Origin: Kazachstania africana CBS 2517
Taxonomy: Eukaryota; Ascomycota; Saccharomycetes; Saccharomycetales; Saccharomycetaceae
Length of the DNA stretch: 64,000 nucleotides
Assembly: GCF_000304475.1 (NCBI RefSeq)
Contig: NC_018941.1
Coordinates: 62,001-126,000, forward strand
Direction of reading: 5' to 3'
This document shows positions 29,101-37,263 of this stretch, one piece after another. Under the pieces are notes generated by a model, which ran no database searches, was not told the origin of the DNA, and was given only the letters and a program-made list of their open reading frames with translations. The position numbers and the translations under genes are program-made. Each line of letters starts with the position of its first letter. Position 1 is the stretch's first letter.

Positions 29101-30987
29101 TTAAAATTTGGTTGGTAACTTCCTCTTGGGACCACGGGCACGTGCCTTTGTGACGTGAACCAGAGGTTTCGGTTGTCCAACGGTGCTTACTTCACTCTTG
29201 GAGGTATTAATAGAGCTATCTCTGCTGAATAAGCTGTTATCTTCGCTACTTGACATCGTTTTTAAAGTTGATGTACCTATGGTGTTACGAGAACGTAGGC
29301 GATGGGCCATTAGGACAGCTTCTAATTTATTAGCAGCTGTATCGTTATCATCGCCGAGGGATGCTACAATTTTGGCTTCTTGCTTCCCTAATATCTGGGA
29401 CTTCTTTACGACTTCATTCAATGAGACTTTCCTTGCCGGTATTACTGGTGCTGTTTTAGACTTTTGCAAATGCTTCTTTTTAAGCAGAGCCTCTGGTACA
29501 TCTTCTTCTTTCTTCATATTCAAGCTTATATCAGTCTTGTTCAATTTGTCAATCTTCAGTAGAGCTTCTGGTATCGTTGGTTTTCTTTTAGGAACTTCAG
29601 GTGGTCTATTTAATTTCTGTCTGTTCTGAATTAGAAGTTTTGCGTCATCGTCCAAATTGGGCCTCTCATTAGTTTGCCCGACAGGACGGAGCTTAACCAA
29701 GCTAATAGGTTCATTATTTTGTTTTATTGAGCCAAATAAGCTGGGATCAAACTTTTTCTTTGCTGGGACGAGTGGTTTCCTTTTCTCCACTTCATTTGCA
29801 GTTTTCTCATCAAATTGGGTGTCTTTTTCTTTATCAGCATTTAATTTACCAGAAATTTTCAAGTTCTTAGGCTTTGATGGTAAAAGAGGTTTATCAAGAA
29901 CCTTTGCTGCCGATTTTTTCGTTTTCAATGCAGAATTGATAAATGATTCAGATTTTGGAACAATTTTTGTCTCCAAGTTACTTTGCAAGTTTTCCTTGCT
30001 TGGCAGAGAAATATTTTCTTTCAACTGAATTGAATCTATATAATCCACATGAATATTCGTAACCTTCTTTGGTGATCCGTCATGAGTATGAGATATAGAC
30101 AATTTATTTTTATCCAATGATGTTAGGAATGACATTGATTTGATATCAATCGGCTTTCGGGATACTGGAGGTTCTGGCTTACTTTTAATTTCTGATTGTG
30201 GTTTTAATTCTGGTTTAGTGGCACGAGACACGAGTGGAGGTTCCTTTTTGATGAGGTTTTGCAAAATTGGCTGTGATAGAGTGTCATCGTGGGGTAATTT
30301 TCTTTGATAGCCTAAGTTGACGTTTAAAGAACTCATTCCTTTTCCTGTTGGCGAAGCTAATATATCAGAATCATCATCAAAAATGATACTGGATTCCCTG
30401 GAGTTATCGTCAATAATTGGTACAGACGCATAAATCGAATTGCGTTTTCTATCCTTGATAACAAAATGTTTCTTTTCGATGTCCTCAGATGTACCAGGTC
30501 TTGTAGGTAATTGTGGTGGATTCGGATCACGTTTTTTGGACATAATCTTATTAAATCTCTTTTCATAGACATCATCCTTCTGGTGACGTGGTGAAGAAGA
30601 GATTGAGGAATGTCTTTCTCTAGGTTGACCCCTAGAAGGCAGTGCAGCCACTTGGTTTTGTGTTTTCAATTTGTTTAGAAGCATATAGTCTTCCTTAGAG
30701 ACAATATAAGCCTCGCTGTCTGAAGAAACATTATTTTCTAATGCAAAATCACTAATACTATAGCTAGGTTTCTTGGGTGAAAATGTCCTTTCATAGTTGT
30801 AAGCAGACCTATATGCTAAACTATCATCATCCAGAAGTTCACTTGCTTTCTGTAAGTCACTTTCGGAGTATTTACTCTCTGCAGAAGGCTGTCTCACTCG
30901 AGGTGATGTCTGTTGGTTCTTCTTATTATCTAAAGTCTCGACCCTTTTCAAAAAACTGTCCAGGTCAGAACTACGCCGAGCAATCAT
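29101..30987 (-). CDS. BSP1: Bsp1, actin-patch adaptor linked to synaptojanins and capping protein
   Basis: This 628-residue protein is mostly disordered and basic. The start RRSSDLDSFLKRVETLD is conserved in Bsp1 orthologues. The C-terminal LVHVTKARARGPKRKLPTKF fits a capping-protein-interacting (CPI) motif. There are many PPxxPxR-like proline segments (PPEVPKRKPTIPEALLKIDKL). In S. cerevisiae Bsp1 (YPR171W, 576 residues) works at cortical actin patches and the cytokinetic ring, connecting the Sjl2 and Sjl3 phosphatases to actin. Length varies in this family because of the disordered centre. Confidence 0.9.
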   Translation of the reverse strand: MIARRSSDLDSFLKRVETLDNKKNQQTSPRVRQPSAESKYSESDLQKASELLDDDSLAYRSAYNYERTFSPKKPSYSISDFALENNVSSDSEAYIVSKEDYMLLNKLKTQNQVAALPSRGQPRERHSSISSSPRHQKDDVYEKRFNKIMSKKRDPNPPQLPTRPGTSEDIEKKHFVIKDRKRNSIYASVPIIDDNSRESSIIFDDDSDILASPTGKGMSSLNVNLGYQRKLPHDDTLSQPILQNLIKKEPPLVSRATKPELKPQSEIKSKPEPPVSRKPIDIKSMSFLTSLDKNKLSISHTHDGSPKKVTNIHVDYIDSIQLKENISLPSKENLQSNLETKIVPKSESFINSALKTKKSAAKVLDKPLLPSKPKNLKISGKLNADKEKDTQFDEKTANEVEKRKPLVPAKKKFDPSLFGSIKQNNEPISLVKLRPVGQTNERPNLDDDAKLLIQNRQKLNRPPEVPKRKPTIPEALLKIDKLNKTDISLNMKKEEDVPEALLKKKHLQKSKTAPVIPARKVSLNEVVKKSQILGKQEAKIVASLGDDNDTAANKLEAVLMAHRLRSRNTIGTSTLKTMSSSEDNSLFSRDSSINTSKSEVSTVGQPKPLVHVTKARARGPKRKLPTKF

Positions 30988-31355
30988 ATCTTACAACTGA
31001 TGTGAAAAGCAACTTGATACAACAAACGGTAGACTTCTGACGATTTTTGAATGTTTCATATTGCTGATAGTAAGTATGATATTTTCAGGAACCACTTTTA
31101 CTTTTTTTTCAATATCGCGAGTCATATTGCTATCATATGTTCGTGAGCCTAGTATTGCGGGATATAAAGTGTATACAAGGATATATAGATGCTACACTTC
31201 ATAGGTTATGGATAGTCTTTGCACTGAATAATGAGCATCTTTAAGAAGACGCGATTGAATTGACTTAATCTTCGAGGGAAAAATGGACATTATTTATGCT
31301 TATTTTCCCGAGTTCTCGAAGCTTTCGAACTCTCAATGTAATGCAAACTGCTCAT
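30988..31355. other. BSP1 promoter and V-ATPase f-subunit 3' flank
   Basis: This 368-bp spacer lies between two minus-strand genes. No ORF with recognisable content, RNA gene or clear binding site was seen. Confidence 0.55.
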
Positions 31356-31710
31356 TTAACGTAGCTCAATTGATGGCTTCTTTCTTGAAAGATATGCTTG
31401 GAACCCACAGAAAACAAAGAATGCTAGGTAGACTAATGCAGCTAGATAAACGGTGTGAGCAACAGCGGGTCCATCTTCTGGATCGTTGATCGAGCCAACG
31501 AAGGATTCATGGTTCACGTTGAATAAATGTGCAATAACTGATAATATGACAACACCAAAAGCTGATAAAACGGTACAGAACCAAGCTTTCCCACTCTAAA
31601 CAGAAGAATTAAATAACTGTTAGTAAAATTATTGCTTCGCATAAACAGAGCAGTAAAAAAGTTGTATTGAGAAAGGAAAAGCAGCTACATACTGAAACGA
31701 CAGGTCTCAT
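31356..31710 (-). CDS. V-ATPase Vo subunit f (YPR170W-B orthologue); two exons
   Basis: Exon 1 is 31693-31710 and exon 2 is 31356-31595. Splicing gives an 85-residue protein starting MRPVVSSGKAWFCTVLSAFG and ending SRKKPSIELR, the same length as S. cerevisiae YPR170W-B and nearly identical to it. That protein is the small f subunit of the membrane Vo sector, related to animal RNAseK. Two transmembrane helices are visible (about residues 9-30 and 54-76), separated by the NHESFVGSINDPEDGPAVAH loop. It is too short and split to be found by a simple ORF scan. Its position after BSP1 matches S. cerevisiae. Confidence 0.95.
31596..31692 (-). other. Spliceosomal intron of the V-ATPase f-subunit gene
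   Basis: The 97-nt intron has GTATGT at 31692-31687, a perfect TACTAAC branch site at 31625-31619 and TTTAG ending at 31596. The S. cerevisiae orthologue also has an intron at this place. Confidence 0.93.
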
Positions 31711-32372
31711 ATTTCGCCCAGGTATCTCTTCGTTTGTTCAATCGAATCTTGTACGATTTCTAAAAAAGGTCCTGAGTTTCACTTCTTGTATTGATATGGA
31801 AGTGAAATGGGTCAAAGACATTTGCAGTGAATGATGCCGAGTAAAAAATGGGAAAAAACAATCACGTGATGGAAAAATTGCATACTGAAGAATGAATAGT
31901 ATGACACCTAATAGAGTACATTCTGGTATAATATGAAATACTTTAGATGAATCTAGAATAGTATGTTGCTAAGTTTGCAGTTGAATCGTAAACTTTATAC
32001 TCGTTTTTTATATCTGGTGCTGGCAGTCTTGGCATTCTCAAAGATATAATGTAGCAAATCTGATACGAAGGGCTGTACAAGATAATTATTTGGTGTTTTT
32101 ATTTTCGGGTAAAAACCACGATGAAAACTTGTGCAGGCTTAGCTATACCGATAATACTCTTAACCTACCCAGCACTTTAAGACAGTGCACGGTTATTGTT
32201 GGCCATGAGGACAGCTTCATTACTCATATTAGCCAGTTCATTTTTCCCCAGCTTATTTAGAGAGGATACTCTTGGCAATTCAGAATCTAATCTTGGCTGT
32301 TGATTTGATAAATAGTTGAAGAATTCGACTGGAAGATATAGTAAAATTTTCTATCTAGAACCAAACATTCCT
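31711..32372. other. Intergenic region upstream of the f-subunit gene and tRNA-Ile
   Basis: This 662-bp stretch has no convincing ORF. It holds a TCACGTGA at 31862-31869, about 155 bp upstream of the f-subunit ATG, a candidate Cbf1 site. I looked for Ty LTR remnants near the tRNA and could not support one. Confidence 0.5.
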
Positions 32373-32446
32373 GGTCTCTTGGCCCAGTTGGTTAAGGCAC
32401 CGTGCTAATAACGCGGGGATCAGCGGTTCGATCCCGCTAGAGACCA
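32373..32446 (+). tRNA. tRNA-Ile, anticodon AAT (AAU)
   Basis: The 74-nt gene folds as a cloverleaf without intron. The acceptor strands GGTCTCT and AGAGACC pair fully with discriminator A. The anticodon loop CTAATAA places anticodon AAT at 32407-32409. The internal B box GGTTCGATCC is at 32425-32434. No CCA is encoded, as expected for a eukaryotic nuclear tRNA gene. Confidence 0.97.
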
Positions 32447-32921
32447 TATATATTTTTTTACATATTTACATATTCAATGATAGAAGTGAAAGGAAGTTAT
32501 AGTTCTACACTATAAATTCTTGTTTATTCTCTCTTTTTTTTTGTTTTATTGCAACTTTGAGCTTCTTCTGACATGTATCATCTAACAGCTTGCGTTCTAT
32601 AACTCTAGGCGATAATGAATACATTTCAAGAGAGTGTGGCGAAGATGCGTCCTAGTTAAGCAAAATACATTGATGAGGTATCGCACGGCAAAGGTGAGCT
32701 TTTTAGATAATCGTGCATATCAAAATGAATGGGATACATAAAAAATATATTTATACATGTCGATCAACCGGCTGCAATAATGTATTGTATGCCTCAATTT
32801 ACGGAATTCTTCATGACATAAATAGTGTACACTAGTGGCTTGAACATTATAGCATACTACTGGCTATTCTAGTACTCATGATAGAAAAACAATTTGCGAT
32901 ATTTAAGAAGCATGAATTTTT
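32447..32921. other. Spacer between tRNA-Ile and the JIP5 3' end
   Basis: Apart from the tRNA terminator and a poly-T tract near 32530, nothing is recognised in this stretch. Confidence 0.5.
32453..32459 (+). terminator. Pol III terminator of tRNA-Ile
   Basis: A run of seven T on the coding strand begins seven bases after the tRNA 3' end. Confidence 0.85.
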
Positions 32922-34385
32922 CTATAATCCTTCAAACTTCATGATGCCATGTGAATTGTTAAGACCAGTTTTTTGTTGCTTCTTCTTTTTAGTTTGTTTG
33001 CGATCATCCTTGGCAGCTCTTTTCTTTCCATTCTGTTCTTCATCTTCCTTTTCTTCTTCGGATACTAGATCCTTATCAAGTTCTGCAAGTAATTCTTCTT
33101 TAGATAATCCCACTAATTCTTCCTCTCCGTCACTATTATCGGAATCCTCCATGTCGCTAGATTCATCCGTGTCACTTCCACTATCTTGACTGAACTCTTC
33201 AGGGTCACTTTTATCATCATCACTAATATCACCAATGGATTCTTCTTCATCGTCTTCATTTGTTAAGTTCCAAATTTTAACCTTATCCATTCCCCCAGAA
33301 ATAACTCTATACTCACAATCTAAATCAATGAATTGCACTTCATCTTCAGAACTGTGGTTTCTTACCTCAATAATCTTGCTCTTCTTGACATCAACTTTGT
33401 ATAGCTTACCGTTAGAACAACCACACCAGATGCAATTATCGTCTTGTAATGTAGGTATGATGCAATCAATAGATTCATCTTTACTGACCTTAATTCTGGA
33501 AAGTTGATCTTCTAAATCATTCTTTTCTGGTTTCCAAATAGTCAAAATACCTTCACCCATACCACAGACAATAGTGTCACCAACTTCCGGATCAACAAAA
33601 GCGCCACAAAGGACTTCATCTTCTTGATCATCACTCAGCATCACTTTTTTCTTTAGTTCATCAGTTTCATTCACATCATTCGAGTTGTCAACACGGGCAT
33701 CCCAGTAAGCAAGCGTCGTTTGACCCGCTGAAATGAATTTGTAAGCTGAACGTTTATCGAAGTGAAATATATCATTTATTTGATCACCACCGTGAATCTT
33801 AGAAATCAAATTAACTAGCTCGAAACTGTTGGAGTCTACAGTGAATACGTTTCCTGACTCATCACCTAAAAGTAGTAGGGGATGTGTACTAGACAGACAC
33901 ATTTTAGCAAATTTAGGCTCTGCCTTAGTTTGCGGATGCACAATATGGCTCTTTTTAACTACTTTCCCAGTCATGATATCTGCCTTTTTCAGAATATTAT
34001 CCGTTCCAATGGTGAACAAAAACTTTCCCGTGTGATCGATACCCATACATCTTACACTGCCCTTGTGGCGTCTTGTTTTCCATAGCAATTTTAAATGATC
34101 ATCATCATCGATGGCCTCAGGAACGTTCACAACTTTCCAGAATGTAGTTTGCTCATCGGTTTTATCCTGTTTCTTAGCAATATGGTTCGTCTCGATTAAT
34201 TTGGCTAGAGATTTCGCATCATATTCGTAGCAGTATACGTAACCATTCGAGAATCCCATTGTGATAATTGGTAATTCTGGATGTGATGCCATTTGGAACA
34301 ACGGATCATCGAAACGAAATTCCAGGAGAGGCAATGCATCAGAAACTTCTTCTTGTTGAGCACCTTTTGAGTTCTTTTTAGCCAT
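32922..34385 (-). CDS. JIP5: Jip5, WD-repeat protein of 60S ribosome biogenesis
   Basis: The CDS encodes 487 residues from the ATG at 34385 (MAKKNSKG). The in-frame extension to 34412 begins with TTG and is not credible. WD40 repeats run from about residue 20 to 370 (PLLELRFDD, KGSVRCMGIDHTGKFLFTIG, YRVISGGMDKVKIWNL). A strongly acidic segment (about 370-455) and a basic Lys-rich tail follow. S. cerevisiae Jip5 (YPR169W, 492 residues) is nucleolar and required for 60S subunit production. PAC and RRPE motifs upstream fit a ribosome-biogenesis gene. NUT2, the next gene in S. cerevisiae, is absent. Confidence 0.93.
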   Translation of the reverse strand: MAKKNSKGAQQEEVSDALPLLEFRFDDPLFQMASHPELPIITMGFSNGYVYCYEYDAKSLAKLIETNHIAKKQDKTDEQTTFWKVVNVPEAIDDDDHLKLLWKTRRHKGSVRCMGIDHTGKFLFTIGTDNILKKADIMTGKVVKKSHIVHPQTKAEPKFAKMCLSSTHPLLLLGDESGNVFTVDSNSFELVNLISKIHGGDQINDIFHFDKRSAYKFISAGQTTLAYWDARVDNSNDVNETDELKKKVMLSDDQEDEVLCGAFVDPEVGDTIVCGMGEGILTIWKPEKNDLEDQLSRIKVSKDESIDCIIPTLQDDNCIWCGCSNGKLYKVDVKKSKIIEVRNHSSEDEVQFIDLDCEYRVISGGMDKVKIWNLTNEDDEEESIGDISDDDKSDPEEFSQDSGSDTDESSDMEDSDNSDGEEELVGLSKEELLAELDKDLVSEEEKEDEEQNGKKRAAKDDRKQTKKKKQQKTGLNNSHGIMKFEGL

Positions 34386-34440
34386 ATTGGTTATTTGCTG
34401 TGTGCCCTCCAATTACTGTTTATTGTGTATATTAAGAGAA

Positions 34441-34480
34441 GCTCATCGTATTTTTTTTTTTCACAATTTTGAAAAATTTC
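34441..34480 (-). promoter_or_regulatory. PAC and RRPE elements upstream of JIP5
   Basis: GCTCATCG at 34441-34448 is the PAC motif (CGATGAGC on the gene strand), 56 bp before the JIP5 ATG. TGAAAAATTTC at 34470-34480 is an RRPE. Their close pairing is the classic ribosome-biogenesis promoter layout (Dot6/Tod6 and Stb3). Confidence 0.75.
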
Positions 34481-34801
34481 ATTTATTGATAACATAAGAA
34501 AGAGAAAACTTGTAGAAATAGTAAGTTAGGCTATAAATGACACATAGTATACGCTTGTTATGTTCAACATTTACTGTGATCAATACATCCTATGATTCTG
34601 ATTTTCACTTAAAGTTTTCGTCTCTGTAATTTCCTTGTACCGCAGTTTCCTATTCCATTTCATCTCTGAAGCATGGTACGAAATGGGAACTTTACCATTC
34701 GAGATATCCAGGGACCATCGATATGAGTTTTGTAATCATCATGTCTTCGTACTCATCCCAGGTGAGTACCAAATGTATTATTACAAATCACTTGAATAAT
34801 C

Positions 34802-34827
34802 TCACGTGAAGTAACGGTTACTGTGGC
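34802..34827 (+). promoter_or_regulatory. Sulfur-regulon promoter: Cbf1 site plus Met31/32 site
   Basis: TCACGTGA at 34802-34809 is a perfect Cbf1 (Cbf1-Met4-Met28) site. CTGTGGC at 34821-34827 is the Met31/Met32 core. The pair lies 102-127 bp upstream of the MET16 ATG. This is the standard arrangement of MET-gene promoters, recruiting Met4 when sulfur is limiting. Confidence 0.85.
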
Positions 34828-34864
34828 GTCTCCAGTAGCAACCAAGATGGGTCTCAAACCAACT

Positions 34865-34872
34865 TATATAAG
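34865..34872 (+). promoter_or_regulatory. TATA box of MET16
   Basis: TATATAAG lies 57 bp upstream of the MET16 ATG and about 40 bp downstream of the Met31/32 core. A TATA-containing promoter is usual for inducible MET genes. Confidence 0.7.
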
Positions 34873-34928
34873 CAGCTCTGTAATTAATTTGCGGTACTCA
34901 ACTTGAACTCTCCCAGACAGTGGCAGCA

Positions 34929-35732
34929 ATGACTTCGTCTACCTATACCTTGAATGATGATATAGTGATCAGTCAACGTCAAATTGATCACTGGAATAAG
35001 CAGCTGTCTGCATTGAAGACACCAGAGGACATTCTCCAATGGTCCATCGTTACGTTTCCCAACTTGTTTCAAACTACTGCATTTGGTTTGACAGGAGTTG
35101 CAACAATCCATATGTTATCTACATTTGAGAATCATCCTGACATCCCACTGATATTTATAGATACATTACATCATTTCCCTCAGACTATCGATCTATTACA
35201 CACGATTGAAGATAAGTATTACAAACCATACGATCGAAAAGTAAACGTATATAAACCCCAAGATTGTGAAGATGAAGCCCAATTTGCCGAGAAGTATGGT
35301 GAGCTATTATGGGAGAAAGATGAAGATAAATATGATTTTTTAGTTAAGGTAGAACCTGTCAGTAGAGCATATTCGGAGTTAAACTGTGTTGCTGTCCTTA
35401 CAGGAAGAAGGAAATCACAGGGCGCCTCGAGATCGAATTTGAAGTTTGTGGAAGTTGACGAGTTGAATGGAATTATCAAGATCAACCCGTTAATGAATTG
35501 GACGTTCGACAAAGTAGAAGAATATATCAAGGAACATAATGTTCCTTGCAACGAGCTTTTGCAACTGGGGTACAAATCTATTGGTGACTATCACTCTACA
35601 CAACCTGTGGCATCGGGTGAAGATGAGAGGAGTGGCAGATGGAAGGGTAAGGCCAAAACGGAGTGTGGAATCCACGAAACAAGTCGGTTTGCCAAATTCC
35701 TAGAGGAATCAAGCAAAACGCAATCTCATTAA
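34929..35732 (+). CDS. MET16: Met16, PAPS reductase
   Basis: This 267-residue enzyme reduces phosphoadenylyl sulfate (PAPS) to sulfite with thioredoxin in the sulfate assimilation pathway. The core has TTAFGLTGVATI, FIDTLHHFPQT, TGRRKSQGASRSNL and INPLMNWTFDKVEEYI. The C-terminal ECGIHE contains the catalytic Cys, and there is no second Cys pair of the APS-reductase type. The ATG at 34929 gives MTSSTYTLNDDIVIS; the in-frame GTG at 34920 was rejected. S. cerevisiae Met16 (YPR167C) has 261 residues. The promoter carries sulfur-regulon sites. Confidence 0.97.
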   Translation: MTSSTYTLNDDIVISQRQIDHWNKQLSALKTPEDILQWSIVTFPNLFQTTAFGLTGVATIHMLSTFENHPDIPLIFIDTLHHFPQTIDLLHTIEDKYYKPYDRKVNVYKPQDCEDEAQFAEKYGELLWEKDEDKYDFLVKVEPVSRAYSELNCVAVLTGRRKSQGASRSNLKFVEVDELNGIIKINPLMNWTFDKVEEYIKEHNVPCNELLQLGYKSIGDYHSTQPVASGEDERSGRWKGKAKTECGIHETSRFAKFLEESSKTQSH

Positions 35733-35950
35733 CACAAATCTTATAGTTTATAGATATATATATATACCTATGCACATTGTTGTGTAGACAAAATTGACTT
35801 TTGATTGGAAGATTTACTGTTGATCTTGGCGTATCACTAGCATAGAGTTGAAATATCTCGCAAGCGATTTTTATAAAAAAAGGATTTTTTATGTGGATAC
35901 TTGAAGACAGTCGAGATTGGTGGGTACATCAAATAGTGATCAGAGTAAGA

Positions 35951-36298
35951 ATGGGGCATTTCAGGTTTCCAATCAAGATTAAGCTACCACCAGGATTCGT
36001 CAATGCCAGGATTCTCAGGGATAACTTCAAGAGACAGATGGTAAACGAGAACGAAGTTACAGTAAAGGCTTTGAAATATATCGCAAGGAACACAACTCTA
36101 CCCAGCAAATCACGATTGCAAGCACAATTACAACTCAATATGATGCCAAAGTATACTAAGGTTACGCAGGTCAAGAACAGATGCATTACGACGGGGAGTG
36201 CAAGGTCTGTAATCAGTGACTTTAGATTATGTAGAACTCAATTTAGAGAGAAAGCGCTAGCGGGACAACTACCTGGAGTCAAGAAAGGTGTATGGTAG
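35951..36298 (+). CDS. MRP2: Mrp2, mitochondrial small-subunit ribosomal protein uS14m
   Basis: The ATG at 35951 gives 115 residues, the same length as S. cerevisiae Mrp2 (YPR166C), starting [29 protein letters not shown] and ending LPGVKKGVW. The S14 signature is the C-terminal half ([24 protein letters not shown]). An in-frame ATG at 35891 would add 20 residues. I reject it because a TATA-like TTTTATAAAA begins only about 20 bp before it, so the transcript should start downstream. As in other yeast uS14m proteins there is no obvious cleavable presequence. Confidence 0.92.
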   Translation: MGHFRFPIKIKLPPGFVNARILRDNFKRQMVNENEVTVKALKYIARNTTLPSKSRLQAQLQLNMMPKYTKVTQVKNRCITTGSARSVISDFRLCRTQFREKALAGQLPGVKKGVW

Positions 36299-36401
36299 CC
36301 TCGTGTAAGTAAATAACATTCATAAAATTTGTAAATACTCGAAAGAATTAACATTACTCAACGTCATAAAGGATACACACACATATATATATGTTATAAG
36401 T

Positions 36402-37040
36402 TCATAAAAGGACACACTTCATTTTCTTCTTCTTCTTCTTGTCAGTTGTAGAATTCTTCTTTTTACCGTTAGCCTTGGATTTGCCCATGAGCGAAGCCCT
36501 TGTAGCAGCTTCAAATACCTCTCTGACACCGAAACCAGTTTTTGCAGAACATTCGTAATAACCAGTAGCACCGATTTGTTCTGATACAGCTTGGCCGTCT
36601 GCTGTTGTCACTGGTTGTTGGCCTTGCTCCCTCAGTAATTCAATGACTTGCGAATCGTTTCTTAGGTCTACTTTGCATCCTACAAGAATAATTGGTACAC
36701 CTTGGCAAAAATGCAAAACTTCTGCAATCCATTTTTCTTGAACGTTCTCAAGTGAGTCTGGTAAATCAATGGAGAAACAAATCAATACCACATTAGAATC
36801 TGGATACGATAAAGGTCTTAGTCTATCATAATCTTCTTGGCCTGCAGTATCCCATAATGCTAATTCGACCTGTCTGCCATCAACTTCGACATCTGCAACA
36901 TAGTTTTCAAACACTGTTGGCACATATACTTCCGGGAATTGACCCTTAGAAAACACAATCAAAAGACATGTCTTACCACATGCACCATCTCCGACGATCA
37001 CCAGTTTTCTTCTGATACTATTACTCATAGGTTGAGACAT
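36402..37040 (-). CDS. RHO1: Rho1, Rho-family GTPase of cell wall integrity
   Basis: This 212-residue small GTPase activates Pkc1, the Fks1 glucan synthase and formins at the plasma membrane. The G motifs are intact: GDGACGKT (P-loop), the switch I effector region [34 protein letters not shown] (switch II) and [10 protein letters not shown] polybasic tail precedes CVLL, a CAAX box for geranylgeranylation. The start at 37040 gives [13 protein letters not shown]; the in-frame extension to 37058 begins with TTG. S. cerevisiae Rho1 (YPR165W) is 209 residues. Confidence 0.97.
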   Translation of the reverse strand: MSQPMSNSIRRKLVIVGDGACGKTCLLIVFSKGQFPEVYVPTVFENYVADVEVDGRQVELALWDTAGQEDYDRLRPLSYPDSNVVLICFSIDLPDSLENVQEKWIAEVLHFCQGVPIILVGCKVDLRNDSQVIELLREQGQQPVTTADGQAVSEQIGATGYYECSAKTGFGVREVFEAATRASLMGKSKANGKKKNSTTDKKKKKKMKCVLL

Positions 37041-37263
37041 CACTGTATTATTTTCCAATTGTATAAAATTCCTACCCTTGTCCTTTTCCTTTCCTCAGAC
37101 TGAAATGTCTTTATAAGTAAAATATACAAATATACTTTCAATTTCTATTTTTATATATGATTGTTTCACATCATAGCATGACATTTTTCATTTTCCAAGC
37201 CTCGTCGAGGATTTTTTCCTTCTCGAGAAAAATGCCAAGAAAGTAATTAACGAATGGAAAACG

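Larger units (their letters stand above)
34386..34928. other. Divergent JIP5-MET16 intergenic region
   Basis: This 543-bp region holds the JIP5 PAC/RRPE pair at its left and a sulfur-regulon promoter at its right. No coding sequence was recognised; in S. cerevisiae NUT2 (MED10) lies in this interval. Confidence 0.65.

Noticed and set aside
31283..31489. Plus-strand ORF of 68 codons near 31283
   Set aside because: It is the complement of exon 2 of the V-ATPase f-subunit gene, which is strongly conserved on the minus strand.
31880..32372. Possible Ty LTR remnant upstream of tRNA-Ile
   Set aside because: tRNA flanks are common Ty targets, but I could not find LTR ends, target duplications or a primer-binding site.
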